Shown in pieces: positions 51,780 to 61,164 of a stretch of 64,000 bases of DNA. The translations under genes were made by a program, and so were the position numbers. The DNA is taken from positions 372,001 to 436,000 of the forward strand of contig NZ_FQUU01000001.1 of assembly GCF_900129295.1 (NCBI RefSeq), read 5' to 3'. Position 1 is the stretch's first letter. The number at the start of each line of letters is the position of its first letter. Under the pieces are notes generated by a model that was given only the letters and a program-made list of their open reading frames with translations, was not told the DNA's origin and did no database searches. The stretch is from Flavisolibacter ginsengisoli DSM 18119. GTDB taxonomy: Bacteria; Bacteroidota; Bacteroidia; Chitinophagales; Chitinophagaceae.

Positions 51780-54014
51780 TTAAAAAGTAGGTTTTGAAAA
51801 CACCTTGGCAGCCTGTTGCACCTGTGCATTATAGGCTTCAATTACTTTGGAAACAATACCGATGTTATCCTGGGCCTCTTTCCAGTTACGCTGTTCAATA
51901 GCTTCCCTTATGCCCGGCAAAGTTTTAACTCCATATCCTGTATAAAAACCGGGTGCATATACCTGGTGTTTATACCATGGCCTGCGTGGCAATCCATCTG
52001 TATCAATCAAACTTCTTTCTGCCTTATACAAAAGAAGGTTCAACTGGTTTAGTTTTTCTACAGGCAATGTTGTTGCATTGGCATACATTTTCTGAAACTC
52101 TTCTGCAGAAGTTTTCAATTGCGCAAGAGAATTATCCAGTTCACTGAAATTCAGAAAAGGCACCGCCTGTTTCACCTCGGGTGATGCATAGGTCTTTTTT
52201 GGATCCTTTCCTACTGCAAAAAGGTTTTCCTCTATCATTTTATTCTGGGTCTCAGTTTCCACTCTTTGATTATCCATCATGGCCTTTACTTCGGTAGCGT
52301 AATCATTCAATGTTTTATAAAAAGCATTGAAATCAAATGGAAGTGCATCTGCATTGGAAAGTCTCATAGTGATGCGGCCTGCAGTTTTTGCCAATGTAAC
52401 TCCATATTGGAATCCCGGGTCTTTAAAGCGGGTATAGAGGTCATAGGAATCAAAAATGGAATGGTATTCCCCTCCCGGATCTTCCCCACCATATCCAAGA
52501 TCCATAGATGCAATACCCATGTGTTGAATAAAGGGAGAGTAATCAGACCCTGCACCTAATGCGCCTAATTTCATATACTTATTGCCCAACAATTTTGCTC
52601 TTGAGGCTTTATCTGCATCCACCAATTGTTTGGCATAACGCCGCTCCTTAACCGAAACACCGGTCTGCGGATCTTTCACATCTTCAATTACCTGGTTAAA
52701 GAATGGCTCTAATGTATGTGAGCCACTGGCACCAATAAAACCACGGCCATTGCCATCAGAGTTAATATAGGCTACCACCTTTTCTTTTAATTCCTTCTCA
52801 TGATCTTCTGCCCATTCTGTTGATCCCAGCAATGCCGGCTCTTCACCATCCCAGGCACAATAAACCACCGTACGACGTGGTTTAGAACCATTCTTTGCGA
52901 GTTCGCCCAATGCACGTGCTTCTTCCAATTCCGCTACCATTCCACTTAAAGGATCAGCAGCTCCATTGACCCATGCATCATGGTGATTTCCCCTAATGAT
53001 CCATTGGTCAGGAAAATCGGTACCTACCATTTTAGCAATTACATCATGTACCGGTTTTTGATCCCAATTGAATGCCAGCTTCAGATGTACTTTATCTTTC
53101 CCTGGCCCTATATGATAAGTTATTGGTAAACCCCCTCTCCATGCTGCAGGAGCCACTGGCCCACCCAATGATTGTAGTAAAGGCAAGGCATCTTCATATG
53201 AAATAGGAAGCACAGGAATCTTCATGATGGTCTTCACGTCCTTTATATCCAGTCGCTTTGCATTTTTGGTTGCACCCACACCTGGTGTCAAAGGATCTCC
53301 CGGATATACAGGCATATCCATCACTGAACCCCGCTGAACAGCATCTGCCCGGCGAAATGGGCCAACAGGATAAGTATCTCCCTGCACATAGCCATCATCA
53401 GCAGGATCAGAATAAATAATACACCCTATAGCTCCATGCTCTGCTGCTACCTTTGGCTTTATCCCTCTCCAGGAACCTCCGTATTTAGCAATAACAATTT
53501 TGCCCTTAACATCTATTCCCATGCGTTCCAGTTCTTCATAATCTGCAGGAACGCCACGGTTCACAAATACAAGTTCAGATGTTACATCACCATCAGCTGA
53601 ATAGGCGTTATAGCTGGGTAGCTGCTCTGACTTCTGACCAGAGGTCTTATCTTCTGATAAAGAAGGCTCTTCCAGCTTTGCTTTATATGGCTTGGAACCT
53701 AATAATTCCAATAATCTTGTCTTAGGTGTAGGAAACAAAACATAATAGGTATTTATTTCGGTTTGATATCCCCACTGGCGAAAAAGATCCGCCATGTATT
53801 CAGCATTTGCCCTGCCTTTGGCAGAACCAACATGGTGTGGGTGGGACGAAAGGAATTTCATCCATGTATCAAGGTTGCCGGCATTCATCTGGGCATCAAA
53901 CTGCTTCTCCAGCCCTTTTTGTTTCTCTGAGCCGGCATCAGTAAAACCCAGAAGTTTTTGCTGAGCGTTTGAATGAATGCAAAGGAATAATAACAGGATA
54001 TAAATTATCCGCAT
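51780..54014 (-). CDS. Secreted M28 metallopeptidase, glutamate carboxypeptidase II-like
   Basis: The 744-residue protein has a signal peptide (1-18), a PA domain (about 135-285: KGKIVIAKYGGSWRGIKPKVAAEHGAIG), the M28 core (about 325-560) and a transferrin-receptor-like dimerisation domain (about 590-744). The zinc and catalytic residues are visible: His345/Asp346 region in GNHHDAW, Asp354, Glu391-Glu392 in WDGEEPALLG, Asp420 in NSDGN and His518 in GEYHSIFDSYD. It is an extracellular carboxypeptidase or dipeptidase. Confidence 0.95.
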   Translation of the reverse strand: MRIIYILLLFLCIHSNAQQKLLGFTDAGSEKQKGLEKQFDAQMNAGNLDTWMKFLSSHPHHVGSAKGRANAEYMADLFRQWGYQTEINTYYVLFPTPKTRLLELLGSKPYKAKLEEPSLSEDKTSGQKSEQLPSYNAYSADGDVTSELVFVNRGVPADYEELERMGIDVKGKIVIAKYGGSWRGIKPKVAAEHGAIGCIIYSDPADDGYVQGDTYPVGPFRRADAVQRGSVMDMPVYPGDPLTPGVGATKNAKRLDIKDVKTIMKIPVLPISYEDALPLLQSLGGPVAPAAWRGGLPITYHIGPGKDKVHLKLAFNWDQKPVHDVIAKMVGTDFPDQWIIRGNHHDAWVNGAADPLSGMVAELEEARALGELAKNGSKPRRTVVYCAWDGEEPALLGSTEWAEDHEKELKEKVVAYINSDGNGRGFIGASGSHTLEPFFNQVIEDVKDPQTGVSVKERRYAKQLVDADKASRAKLLGNKYMKLGALGAGSDYSPFIQHMGIASMDLGYGGEDPGGEYHSIFDSYDLYTRFKDPGFQYGVTLAKTAGRITMRLSNADALPFDFNAFYKTLNDYATEVKAMMDNQRVETETQNKMIEENLFAVGKDPKKTYASPEVKQAVPFLNFSELDNSLAQLKTSAEEFQKMYANATTLPVEKLNQLNLLLYKAERSLIDTDGLPRRPWYKHQVYAPGFYTGYGVKTLPGIREAIEQRNWKEAQDNIGIVSKVIEAYNAQVQQAAKVFSKPTF

Positions 54015-54117
54015 AACAGGAAGTATTTAAGTGTGTTTGCTAATGTACTACTAATGAGCATTGCAACAACACTTAATTGCACCTGGTTCTTATATGGAAT
54101 AAGAAAGTTATACCTGT

Positions 54118-55671
54118 CTACAAGTTCTTGATCTCCGCTATAAGGTCCTGTAAAACCTTTTTAGCATCACCAAAGAGCATAGAGGTTTTAGGACGGAAGA
54201 ACAGGTCATTCTCAATACCCGCATAACCGGGCTTCATGCTTCTTTTATTTACTATAACTGTTTTTGCCAGTTCAACATCGAGGATAGGCATTCCATAAAT
54301 AGGTGAGGCGGTATCTGTTTTCGCCGCAGGATTCACAACGTCATTGGCACCCAGGATGAGCACAACATCTGTACTGCTAAACTCCTCGTTGGCCATCTCC
54401 ATTTCTTCGAGTTTTTCATAACTCACATCCGCTTCTGCAAGCAATACGTTCATATGCCCCGGCATGCGGCCCGCTACCGGGTGGATAGCATACTTAACTT
54501 CAACTCCTTTATCTGTCAGCAATTTTTCAAGTTCATGACAGGCATGTTGCGCCTGAGCTACAGCCAATCCATAGCCCGGAACGATCATTACCTTATTGGC
54601 AAAGGTCATGACAACTGCCGCATCCGTCAGGCTGATCTCTTTATAATTACCTTGAGCCTTTACATCTCCGTTCTGGCTTGCTTTAGCACCACCAAAAGAG
54701 CCAATCAGCACATTGGCAAGAGATCGGTTCATTGCCTTACACATTAGTATGGTCAATAAGGTACCCGCAGCACCAACCAATATACCACCTGTAAGCATTA
54801 CTTTATTATCATACAGGAAGCCTCCGCATGCTGCAGCCACACCTGTAAATGAGTTTAACAATGAGATAACCACGGGCATGTCTGCGCCTCCAATTGGCTG
54901 AACAAACAACACCCCATAAACCAGTGATAAAAAGAATACCAGGTAGAACAATACAAACACGGATGTATTCATGTGAATGTTCAAACCCTGAATAGATATT
55001 CTTTTAGCGGTGTTTGTAAGCAATCCATTGTTTACTTCAAAAGAAGAAGAAATGGTAGCTAAAAGAAAGATCGTTATGCCAATGATAGCCGCAAGAACAC
55101 CAAGGTTTACAATATGCTGGCCTTTGAATGATTTGTCCTTGATTTTCCCATTCAGTTTGCCCCAGGCAATGATACTTCCGGCAAATGAAATAGAACCGAT
55201 GATCAATCCAAGAAAAATGGTGATCATGGTACTTGTTTGCAAAGGCAGCTCGAAGGCACCTACATCAACTGTGGATTCGCCAGGGAAAGATTGGATAATG
55301 TGATAGGCGAAATTGGAAGAAGCAAAATGGTTAAACTCTGAAATTGATATCAGTGCCGCACAGGCACCCCCCATTCCATTGAACAAGCTTACCATTTCAG
55401 GCATGGCGGTCATCTTAACTTTCTTTGCCACAGCAGTGCCAATAACACCACCTATGATCAACCCACTGAATATCCAGATATAATTGTGCAGTCGTTCGCC
55501 GGAGTCAAGGTCTTCGTATAAAAAGATAGTACCAAAGATGGCCAGGAACATTCCACCAGCCGCCACCAGGTTTCCTTTGCGGGCGGTTTCGGGATGAGAC
55601 AACATTTTCAATCCTAGTATAAAAGTAACCGAGGAGATAATGTAAATAATGGTGAGTATACTGAAGTTCAT
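54118..55671 (-). CDS. pntB: NAD(P) transhydrogenase subunit beta PntB
   Basis: The 517-residue membrane protein has about nine TM helices and the NADP(H)-binding domain III at the C-terminus (VMIVPGYGLAVAQAQHAC, HPVAGRMPGHMNVLLAEA, VLILGANDVVNPAAK, KRSMKPGYAGIENDLF). With the alpha subunits it uses the proton gradient to reduce NADP+ with NADH. It is longer than the usual 460-480 residues, with an extra segment near residue 205. It overlaps pntA2 by 4 nt (ATGA). Confidence 0.97.
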   Translation of the reverse strand: MNFSILTIIYIISSVTFILGLKMLSHPETARKGNLVAAGGMFLAIFGTIFLYEDLDSGERLHNYIWIFSGLIIGGVIGTAVAKKVKMTAMPEMVSLFNGMGGACAALISISEFNHFASSNFAYHIIQSFPGESTVDVGAFELPLQTSTMITIFLGLIIGSISFAGSIIAWGKLNGKIKDKSFKGQHIVNLGVLAAIIGITIFLLATISSSFEVNNGLLTNTAKRISIQGLNIHMNTSVFVLFYLVFFLSLVYGVLFVQPIGGADMPVVISLLNSFTGVAAACGGFLYDNKVMLTGGILVGAAGTLLTILMCKAMNRSLANVLIGSFGGAKASQNGDVKAQGNYKEISLTDAAVVMTFANKVMIVPGYGLAVAQAQHACHELEKLLTDKGVEVKYAIHPVAGRMPGHMNVLLAEADVSYEKLEEMEMANEEFSSTDVVLILGANDVVNPAAKTDTASPIYGMPILDVELAKTVIVNKRSMKPGYAGIENDLFFRPKTSMLFGDAKKVLQDLIAEIKNL

Positions 55672-55988
55672 TTAGATCCTTTCTTTTTAGATTTAAACAT
55701 TTCTAACATCCTGTCAGTAACAACAAAGCCACCAACCACGTTCAGGGTACCAAGTATCACAGCAAGGAAGCCAAGGATGAGGGCAAAATAATTATCGGCT
55801 TCCGCACGGCCCATAACAATGATGGCGCCTATGATCACCACCCCATGAATGGCATTGGCGCCGCTCATCAGGGGAGTATGTAATACACTCGGCACTCTAC
55901 CTATAACCTCAATCCCTACGAATATCATCAGGATCACTATGTAAATGATCTGCTGGTTGCCTGCTATCCATGTCAAAGCATTCTCCAT
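55668..55988 (-). CDS. pntA2: NAD(P) transhydrogenase alpha subunit, membrane part (PntA2)
   Basis: The 106-residue protein with three TM helices corresponds to the C-terminal membrane domain of E. coli PntA: IGRVPSVLHTPLMSGANAIHGVVIIGA is the diagnostic helix. As in many bacteria, alpha is split into a soluble and a membrane gene. It is 15 nt after pntA1 and overlaps pntB. Confidence 0.95.
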   Translation of the reverse strand: MENALTWIAGNQQIIYIVILMIFVGIEVIGRVPSVLHTPLMSGANAIHGVVIIGAIIVMGRAEADNYFALILGFLAVILGTLNVVGGFVVTDRMLEMFKSKKKGSK

Positions 55989-56003
55989 TTGTAAAAATTA
56001 TAT

Positions 56004-57116
56004 TTAACTGATTAATTGTTTTACCCGGTCATGTACCACTTCACCGCCATGAGTTATACAACTGCCTTTCACCAGGTCATCTTCCCAATTCAATTGAAGT
56101 GCACCTTCCTTTGTTGTAAGCAGTTGCAAAAAATTAAGAATGTTCTTTCCATACAGTTTGCTGGCATCAGAAGACATAGTAGACGGTAGATTACCACTGC
56201 CAATGATCTGGACACCATTGTGAATGACAATCTCTCCATCCCGCGTAAATGGCGTATTACCGCCTGTAGCTGCGGCAATGTCTACGATCACCGAACCGTT
56301 GCGCATATTATTGATCATTGCTTCGGTAATCAGTACAGGCGCCTTTTTACCTGGTATCTGGGCTGTGGTGATGACAATATCAGCCTTAGCTATGCTTTCA
56401 GATATCCTTTGTTGCTGCTTTTGCTTATACTCTTCTGTTTGTTCCACCGCGTATCCTCCTGCTTTCGAGGCATCTGCTGCACCTTCCACTTCCACAAACT
56501 TGGCACCCAGGCTCATTACTTCCTCTTTCACAGCAGGCCTTGTATCAAATACTTCTACTACTGCACCCAGTCTTTTAGCCGTTGCAATAGCCTGTAACCC
56601 TGCCACACCTGCTCCAAGTATCAAAACTTTAGCCGGCGTGATACTACCCGCCGCTGTCATGAACATGGGAAAATACCTTGGGTAGTTATTGGCAGCCACC
56701 AGCACAGCCTTATAGCCAGCTATATTGGCTTGCGAACTCAATACATCCATTGATTGCGCCCTGGTTGTTCTCGGCAACATGTCAAGGCTGAATACTGTTA
56801 ACCCTTCCCCAGCCCATTTACTCATTTGTTCCTGGTGAAACAATGGTTGGTACATTCCTATCAATACTTTGCTGGATGGAATAGGTATAGATGGTTGATG
56901 TATACACAGTATCACTTCTGATGCAGCTACTACTGATTCTGCAGAACTAATAGTAGCTCCTGCTTTTTCATAATCACTATCAGAAGCCGAAGCCTTTGCC
57001 CCTGCACCTGATTCAACAACGATTGTATGCCCTTTTTTGATTAGTTGGCTTACACCCTCGGGCAGTAACGAAACCCGTGATTCCTGTTGTGGCTCTTTCA
57101 ATATACCTGCAATCAT
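56004..57116 (-). CDS. pntA1: NAD(P) transhydrogenase alpha subunit, NAD-binding part (PntA1)
   Basis: The 370-residue protein has the alanine dehydrogenase/PNT N-terminal domain (MIAGILKEPQQESRVSLLPEGV) and the NAD-binding domain with LGAGVAGLQAIATAKRLGA, DTRPAVKEEVMSLGAKFVEV and IVDIAAATGGNT. It is the NAD(H) subunit of the proton-translocating transhydrogenase and the first gene of the pntA1-pntA2-pntB operon. Confidence 0.96.
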   Translation of the reverse strand: MIAGILKEPQQESRVSLLPEGVSQLIKKGHTIVVESGAGAKASASDSDYEKAGATISSAESVVAASEVILCIHQPSIPIPSSKVLIGMYQPLFHQEQMSKWAGEGLTVFSLDMLPRTTRAQSMDVLSSQANIAGYKAVLVAANNYPRYFPMFMTAAGSITPAKVLILGAGVAGLQAIATAKRLGAVVEVFDTRPAVKEEVMSLGAKFVEVEGAADASKAGGYAVEQTEEYKQKQQQRISESIAKADIVITTAQIPGKKAPVLITEAMINNMRNGSVIVDIAAATGGNTPFTRDGEIVIHNGVQIIGSGNLPSTMSSDASKLYGKNILNFLQLLTTKEGALQLNWEDDLVKGSCITHGGEVVHDRVKQLIS

Positions 57117-57245
57117 GCGTTCAATTTATATCAAAAAATATTGTTCGTCCTATTAATGCCTTTCTTTTTTGTGTTTTGTTCTATGCTGTCTTCAAACCCT
57201 GTCGCCATTCCTATATTATTTAGATAAAGACCCATATCCATGTCA

Positions 57246-58043
57246 TTAAAACCTTATTTTAAAATGCTGCTTTACTTTAAATTCTTTCCGGAAAAACACA
57301 AATCCAAGGAAGAATACATCGATCGTATATTGAACCGCTGGATGCTCTTTTATTTCACTCCACGCCCTTTCCATCTCTTTGCTCCAGTGGATATCATCAA
57401 AAACAAGAATGGATGCATCACTTGATTTATTCAGAAATTGGTTAAAGTAACGCATTGTAGGTTCATACCTGTGATTACCATCGATATATGCCAGGTCAAT
57501 TATATTTTCATTTTTCAAAATGCCGGGTAATACTTTGTCAAAATCTCCCTGCAATGACTGGATATTATGTATTCCTAATTTTTTAAAGTTAGCCCTTGCT
57601 TTGGTTGTAATAGCCGTGCTGCCTTCTATTGTAATAATTTGCGCCGCCGGGCAGGCATAAGATAAATAAGCCGTGGTGAGCCCCAGGCATGTTCCCAGTT
57701 CTACTATCGTTTGCGGCTGGTAATGTTTGGCCACGCGGTACAAAAGCCTTGCATATTTCTTAGGCTTAAGAGCAGTGTACGCAAGTTGGGTAACAGTCTT
57801 TGTTTTTGCAGCACTCATTCTCGAACCCGCACCCAGGTCCTCAACTTCCAATAGCTCATGGTCTTTTTGCAATTCATTACGCAGGTCTTCTATAGCACCC
57901 GGCGGGTTATAATTTTTACCATTATTCAATACATTTAAAATGAAGTCAAAAACAAAAGGAGAATGCATACCATGCCCTTTACTATTGGATGCAGTCAGGT
58001 AATAATGCAGGTACTTTTTGGCTAATTCAAATGATGAATACAA
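57246..58043 (-). CDS. Class I SAM-dependent O-methyltransferase-like protein
   Basis: The 265-residue protein has VELGTCLGLTTAYLSYACP (the SAM motif I) and IDLAYIDGNHRYEPTMRYF and ILVFDDIHWSKEMERAW (metal-binding acidic motifs of catechol-type O-methyltransferases). The only in-frame start before the conserved N-terminus is TTG at 58043; the first ATG (codon 26) would remove the ELAKKYLHYYLTASNSKGHG segment, so TTG initiation is likely. It lies 55 nt downstream of folA. The substrate is unknown. Confidence 0.87.
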   Translation of the reverse strand: MYSSFELAKKYLHYYLTASNSKGHGMHSPFVFDFILNVLNNGKNYNPPGAIEDLRNELQKDHELLEVEDLGAGSRMSAAKTKTVTQLAYTALKPKKYARLLYRVAKHYQPQTIVELGTCLGLTTAYLSYACPAAQIITIEGSTAITTKARANFKKLGIHNIQSLQGDFDKVLPGILKNENIIDLAYIDGNHRYEPTMRYFNQFLNKSSDASILVFDDIHWSKEMERAWSEIKEHPAVQYTIDVFFLGFVFFRKEFKVKQHFKIRF

Positions 58044-58098
58044 CGGTTGATTTATATAGTTTACAATAGCGTTCTTTAAAATACTTCGCTAGCTTTTC

Positions 58099-58635
58099 TT
58101 AGCTATGCTTCCTTTCCCAAACCTGGAAGGTATGAGACCATGCATTTTTTTCATCCGCATGGCAGAAACGATTATGGGTCAATACCCAATCATTTGCATC
58201 TAGCGCCGGGAAATAAACATCACCTTCAAACTGGTGATGCACTCTTGTCAGGTATATCCTTTGTGCTTTATCAAAAGATGAATTAAAGATCTCAGCACCA
58301 CCTATTACAAATATTTCCTTTGCTCCATATTCTTTTGCCTTTGCTATGGCTTCTTTGGTAGAATGTACCATGTCCACATCCGGATGCTTCCATTCCTTAT
58401 TCCTGGTTATGACAATACTTTTCCTTCCTTGTAATGGCTTTCCTATAGAATCAAAGGTTTTCCTTCCCATCAGGATGGGCATTCCCCAGGTTTGATTCTT
58501 AAAATATTTCAGATCATTAGGCAAATGCCATGGCAATTTGTTGTCCTTGCCTATCACATTGTTTTCATCAGCAGCCACTAACAGGCTTACAACAATATGG
58601 TCAATTCCAGCATCTGGTCCATTCTCTCTTTCCAT
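58099..58635 (-). CDS. folA: Dihydrofolate reductase
   Basis: The 178-residue enzyme reduces dihydrofolate with NADPH. SLLVAADENNVIGKDNKLPWHLPNDLKYFK is the family signature, with the substrate acid Asp41, followed by ILMGRKTFDSIGKPLQGRKSIVITRN and EIFVIGGAEIF. The first 13 residues are longer than usual; an internal GTG start before VSLLVAAD is possible. It follows thyA by 80 nt, the usual pairing, since ThyA makes the dihydrofolate that FolA recycles. Confidence 0.96.
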   Translation of the reverse strand: MERENGPDAGIDHIVVSLLVAADENNVIGKDNKLPWHLPNDLKYFKNQTWGMPILMGRKTFDSIGKPLQGRKSIVITRNKEWKHPDVDMVHSTKEAIAKAKEYGAKEIFVIGGAEIFNSSFDKAQRIYLTRVHHQFEGDVYFPALDANDWVLTHNRFCHADEKNAWSHTFQVWERKHS

Positions 58636-58649
58636 TGGGTAAAGTTGGG

Positions 58650-58657
58650 CAAATTTA
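58650..58657 (-). promoter_or_regulatory. Possible internal -7 box before folA
   Basis: On the minus strand TAAATTTG (plus-strand 58650-58657) matches TAnnTTTG exactly and ends 14 nt before the folA ATG, the same distance as in ribD. No TTG lies at the -33 distance, so the promoter is uncertain. Confidence 0.35.
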
Positions 58658-58715
58658 AAAAAGCAGCTACAGGAGTTTTATGATTAAAGTCCTAATCCAA
58701 TTCAGGGAAATTATA

Positions 58716-59510
58716 TTATACAGCTACCGGAGCTTTGATGGCAGGATGATATTGATAATTTTCCAGGGTAAAATCTTCATACCTGAAACTGAAAATATCT
58801 TTAACAGCCGGGTTAATTTTTAATACAGGTAAAGGATATGGCTTGCGGCTTAATTGCAGGTGCACCTGTTCCAGGTGGTTATTATAAATATGAACGTCAC
58901 CAAAAGTATGAATGAAATCTCCTGGTTGCAGATCACAAGCCTGCGCCATCATCATGGTGAGAAGTGCATAAGAGGCAATATTAAACGGAACACCCAGGAA
59001 AACGTCTGCACTGCGCTGGTAAAGCTGGCAACTTAATTTACCCTCAGCCACATAAAATTGAAACAAAGCATGGCAGGGCATCAGGGCCATATCAGGAAGA
59101 TCTGCCACATTCCAGGCACTGATGATCATTCTGCGGCTGTCTGGATTGGTTTTTATTTGCTTTATCACATCAGCCACCTGGTCTATCACCTGGCCGTGTG
59201 CACCCTCCCAACTTCTCCATTGTTTACCATAAACCGGACCCAAATCACCATGTTCATCAGCCCATTCATTCCAAATACTTACTCCATTTTCCTTTAGGTA
59301 AGCAATATTCGTTTCTCCCTTTAAAAACCACAATAGTTCATGTATTATGCTCTTAACGTGGAGTTTTTTGGTAGTAACAAGCGGAAAACCTTCCTGGAGA
59401 TTAAAACGCATCTGGTAACCGAATGTGCTAATGGTACCCGTACCCGTACGGTCGTTTTTAGAAACTCCTTTATCTAGAATATGTTGAAGAAGGTCGAGAT
59501 ATTGCTGCAT
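58716..59510 (-). CDS. thyA: Thymidylate synthase
   Basis: The 264-residue enzyme converts dUMP to dTMP with methylene-THF. Length equals E. coli ThyA. The catalytic Cys146 is in [43 protein letters not shown], the [10 protein letters not shown] phosphate-binding arginines and [20 protein letters not shown] are all present. It heads the thyA-folA(-methyltransferase) group and has a good promoter. Confidence 0.98.
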   Translation of the reverse strand: MQQYLDLLQHILDKGVSKNDRTGTGTISTFGYQMRFNLQEGFPLVTTKKLHVKSIIHELLWFLKGETNIAYLKENGVSIWNEWADEHGDLGPVYGKQWRSWEGAHGQVIDQVADVIKQIKTNPDSRRMIISAWNVADLPDMALMPCHALFQFYVAEGKLSCQLYQRSADVFLGVPFNIASYALLTMMMAQACDLQPGDFIHTFGDVHIYNNHLEQVHLQLSRKPYPLPVLKINPAVKDIFSFRYEDFTLENYQYHPAIKAPVAV

Positions 59511-59541
59511 AAAACACCTTGAAAAATATGATTGATTGGGT

Positions 59542-59573
59542 GAAAATTAGCCATAGATAACATTAGCGCCAAA
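59542..59573 (-). promoter_or_regulatory. Promoter of thyA
   Basis: On the minus strand TTTG (plus-strand 59570-59573), a 20-nt spacer and TAATTTTC (plus-strand 59542-59549; 7 of 8 match). The box is 31 nt before the ATG. Confidence 0.5.
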
Positions 59574-59682
59574 TTCGTTTTAAACCTGGTTCCTGCAATG
59601 AGGAAAATATGTTAGAAACCATACGTAAATTGCCATTTCTGCACCCTTTATTTAAATTTCTTAATAGACTTATTATTTACCT

Positions 59683-60777
59683 ATGTTGATCCTGGCCGTT
59701 TTTCTCCTGTTGTTATTTGTACTTATTTTCTTTTTCATGCAACAGCCAAAGTTTGGAAAGGCAGCTACAGGCAAAAGAAGGGAAAGAATGAATAATTCAC
59801 CCAATTTCAAAAATGGCCAGTTTCAAAATCTTAACCCGACGCCTGCCTTAACAGAAGGAGCCAGTTATACTTCTGTTATGAAAGAATTCTTTTTTGATAA
59901 GAAAGAACAAAGAAAACCAGCCGGAATTCTTCCTTCCCGGAAAGAAGATATTTTCAAACTTGAAAAGGATTCAGATGTGATCATTTGGTTCGGACATTCC
60001 TCCTACTTCCTGCAGGTGGATGGCAGGAAATTCCTTGTTGACCCGGTGCTCAGTGGAAGTGCCTCTCCCATAGCATTTACCACCAGGTCTTTCCCTGGCA
60101 GCGATGTATATACCGTAGAAGACTTTCCGGCAATCGACTATTTGATCATCACCCATGATCATTGGGATCACCTGGACTATGATACTGTGGTCAAATTAAA
60201 GCCTAAAGTGAATAAAGTAATTACGGGCCTTGGCGTGGGTGCACACCTGGAGCATTGGGGTTATGATCCATCAAAGATCGTTGAGCTGGATTGGAATGAA
60301 GAAGATGTCCTTGAGCCTGGATTTTACATTAATAGTGCCCCCTCCCGGCATTTCTCAGGGCGCACTTTTAAAAGAAACACCACTCTTTGGAGCAGCTATA
60401 TTTTAACCACCCCAAACAACAGAATTTATATCGGAGGCGATTCTGGCTACGATGACCATTTTAAAGACATTGGCCAGAAGTTCGGTCCCTTTGACCTGGT
60501 AATTTTAGAAAATGGTCAATATGATAAAAACTGGAAATATATCCATATGCTTCCTGAGGAAGTAGTAAAAGCCGCAGAAGATCTAAAAGCCAAACGATTA
60601 TTACCTGTACACTGGTCCAAATTTGCCCTGGGCAATCATGCCTGGAATGAACCCATTACAAGGGTAACCCGGGAAGCCACTGCAAGGAACATGGAGCTGC
60701 TGCATCCCTTTATAGGCGAACCTATTTACTTTAAACAGCCTTTTAAGGGCCAAAGGTGGTGGGAATCAATTGCTTAA
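59683..60777 (+). CDS. Membrane-anchored MBL-fold hydrolase, NAPE-PLD-like
   Basis: The 364-residue protein has an N-terminal anchor helix (residues 1-19), then a metallo-beta-lactamase fold of the NAPE-PLD/UlaG type: IIWFGHSSYFLQVDGRKFLVDPV, ITHDHWDHLDYDT (zinc motif HxHxDH), APSRHFSGR, IYIGGDSGYDDHF and RLLPVHWSKF. Bacterial relatives hydrolyse phosphodiesters or lactones; the mammalian member cleaves N-acyl phosphatidylethanolamine. The substrate here is unknown but could be a lipid. Confidence 0.9.
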   Translation: MLILAVFLLLLFVLIFFFMQQPKFGKAATGKRRERMNNSPNFKNGQFQNLNPTPALTEGASYTSVMKEFFFDKKEQRKPAGILPSRKEDIFKLEKDSDVIIWFGHSSYFLQVDGRKFLVDPVLSGSASPIAFTTRSFPGSDVYTVEDFPAIDYLIITHDHWDHLDYDTVVKLKPKVNKVITGLGVGAHLEHWGYDPSKIVELDWNEEDVLEPGFYINSAPSRHFSGRTFKRNTTLWSSYILTTPNNRIYIGGDSGYDDHFKDIGQKFGPFDLVILENGQYDKNWKYIHMLPEEVVKAAEDLKAKRLLPVHWSKFALGNHAWNEPITRVTREATARNMELLHPFIGEPIYFKQPFKGQRWWESIA

Positions 60778-61164
60778 TAATGGCAATACTGCATTCTAAG
60801 ACAACTTAAAAATTGTTTTAAAGGGGTTTCCAAAACATCTAATAATATACGCAGGCCCATTCTTCTCCCTATCTACTATATACTAACCCCCTATCTCCTG
60901 TATAGGAACAGTATAGATACTGCGTGATGATCACGCAGTATCTATACTTCAGATAGCTAGTTGATAGGGCGAAGCTATACAGTTGCCACGGCACAGGTAC
61001 ATCCCAAATGAAGTATTGACAGGCTATAGAAAGCTGAATAACCTGGTAATGCCAAGATGGCTTTCACCAATTGAACTATACATAAATGAAATTGTGAGGT
61101 TTGTGCAGGGGAATATTGTGGAAATAGAGGTGCCCCCTCGAGGAGGGCGATACCTCTTATTAGA
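60778..61164. other. Intergenic region holding hairpin copy B
   Basis: These 387 nt contain the hairpin repeat at 60889-60969 and, just beyond the catalase stop, an imperfect hairpin (61126-61157, AGAGGT...ACCTCT around CCCTC/GAGGG) that may end catalase transcription, though it lacks a T-run. A 109-codon frame (60983-61312) enters katE antisense and is rejected. Confidence 0.55.
60889..60969. repeat. Intergenic hairpin repeat, copy B
   Basis: A perfect 19-bp inverted repeat (60910-60928 / 60930-60948) around a single G, enclosed by CCCTATC (60889-60895) / GATAGGG (60963-60969). It is homologous to copy A at 37616-37703, with compensatory changes at all four differing stem positions. Confidence 0.85.
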
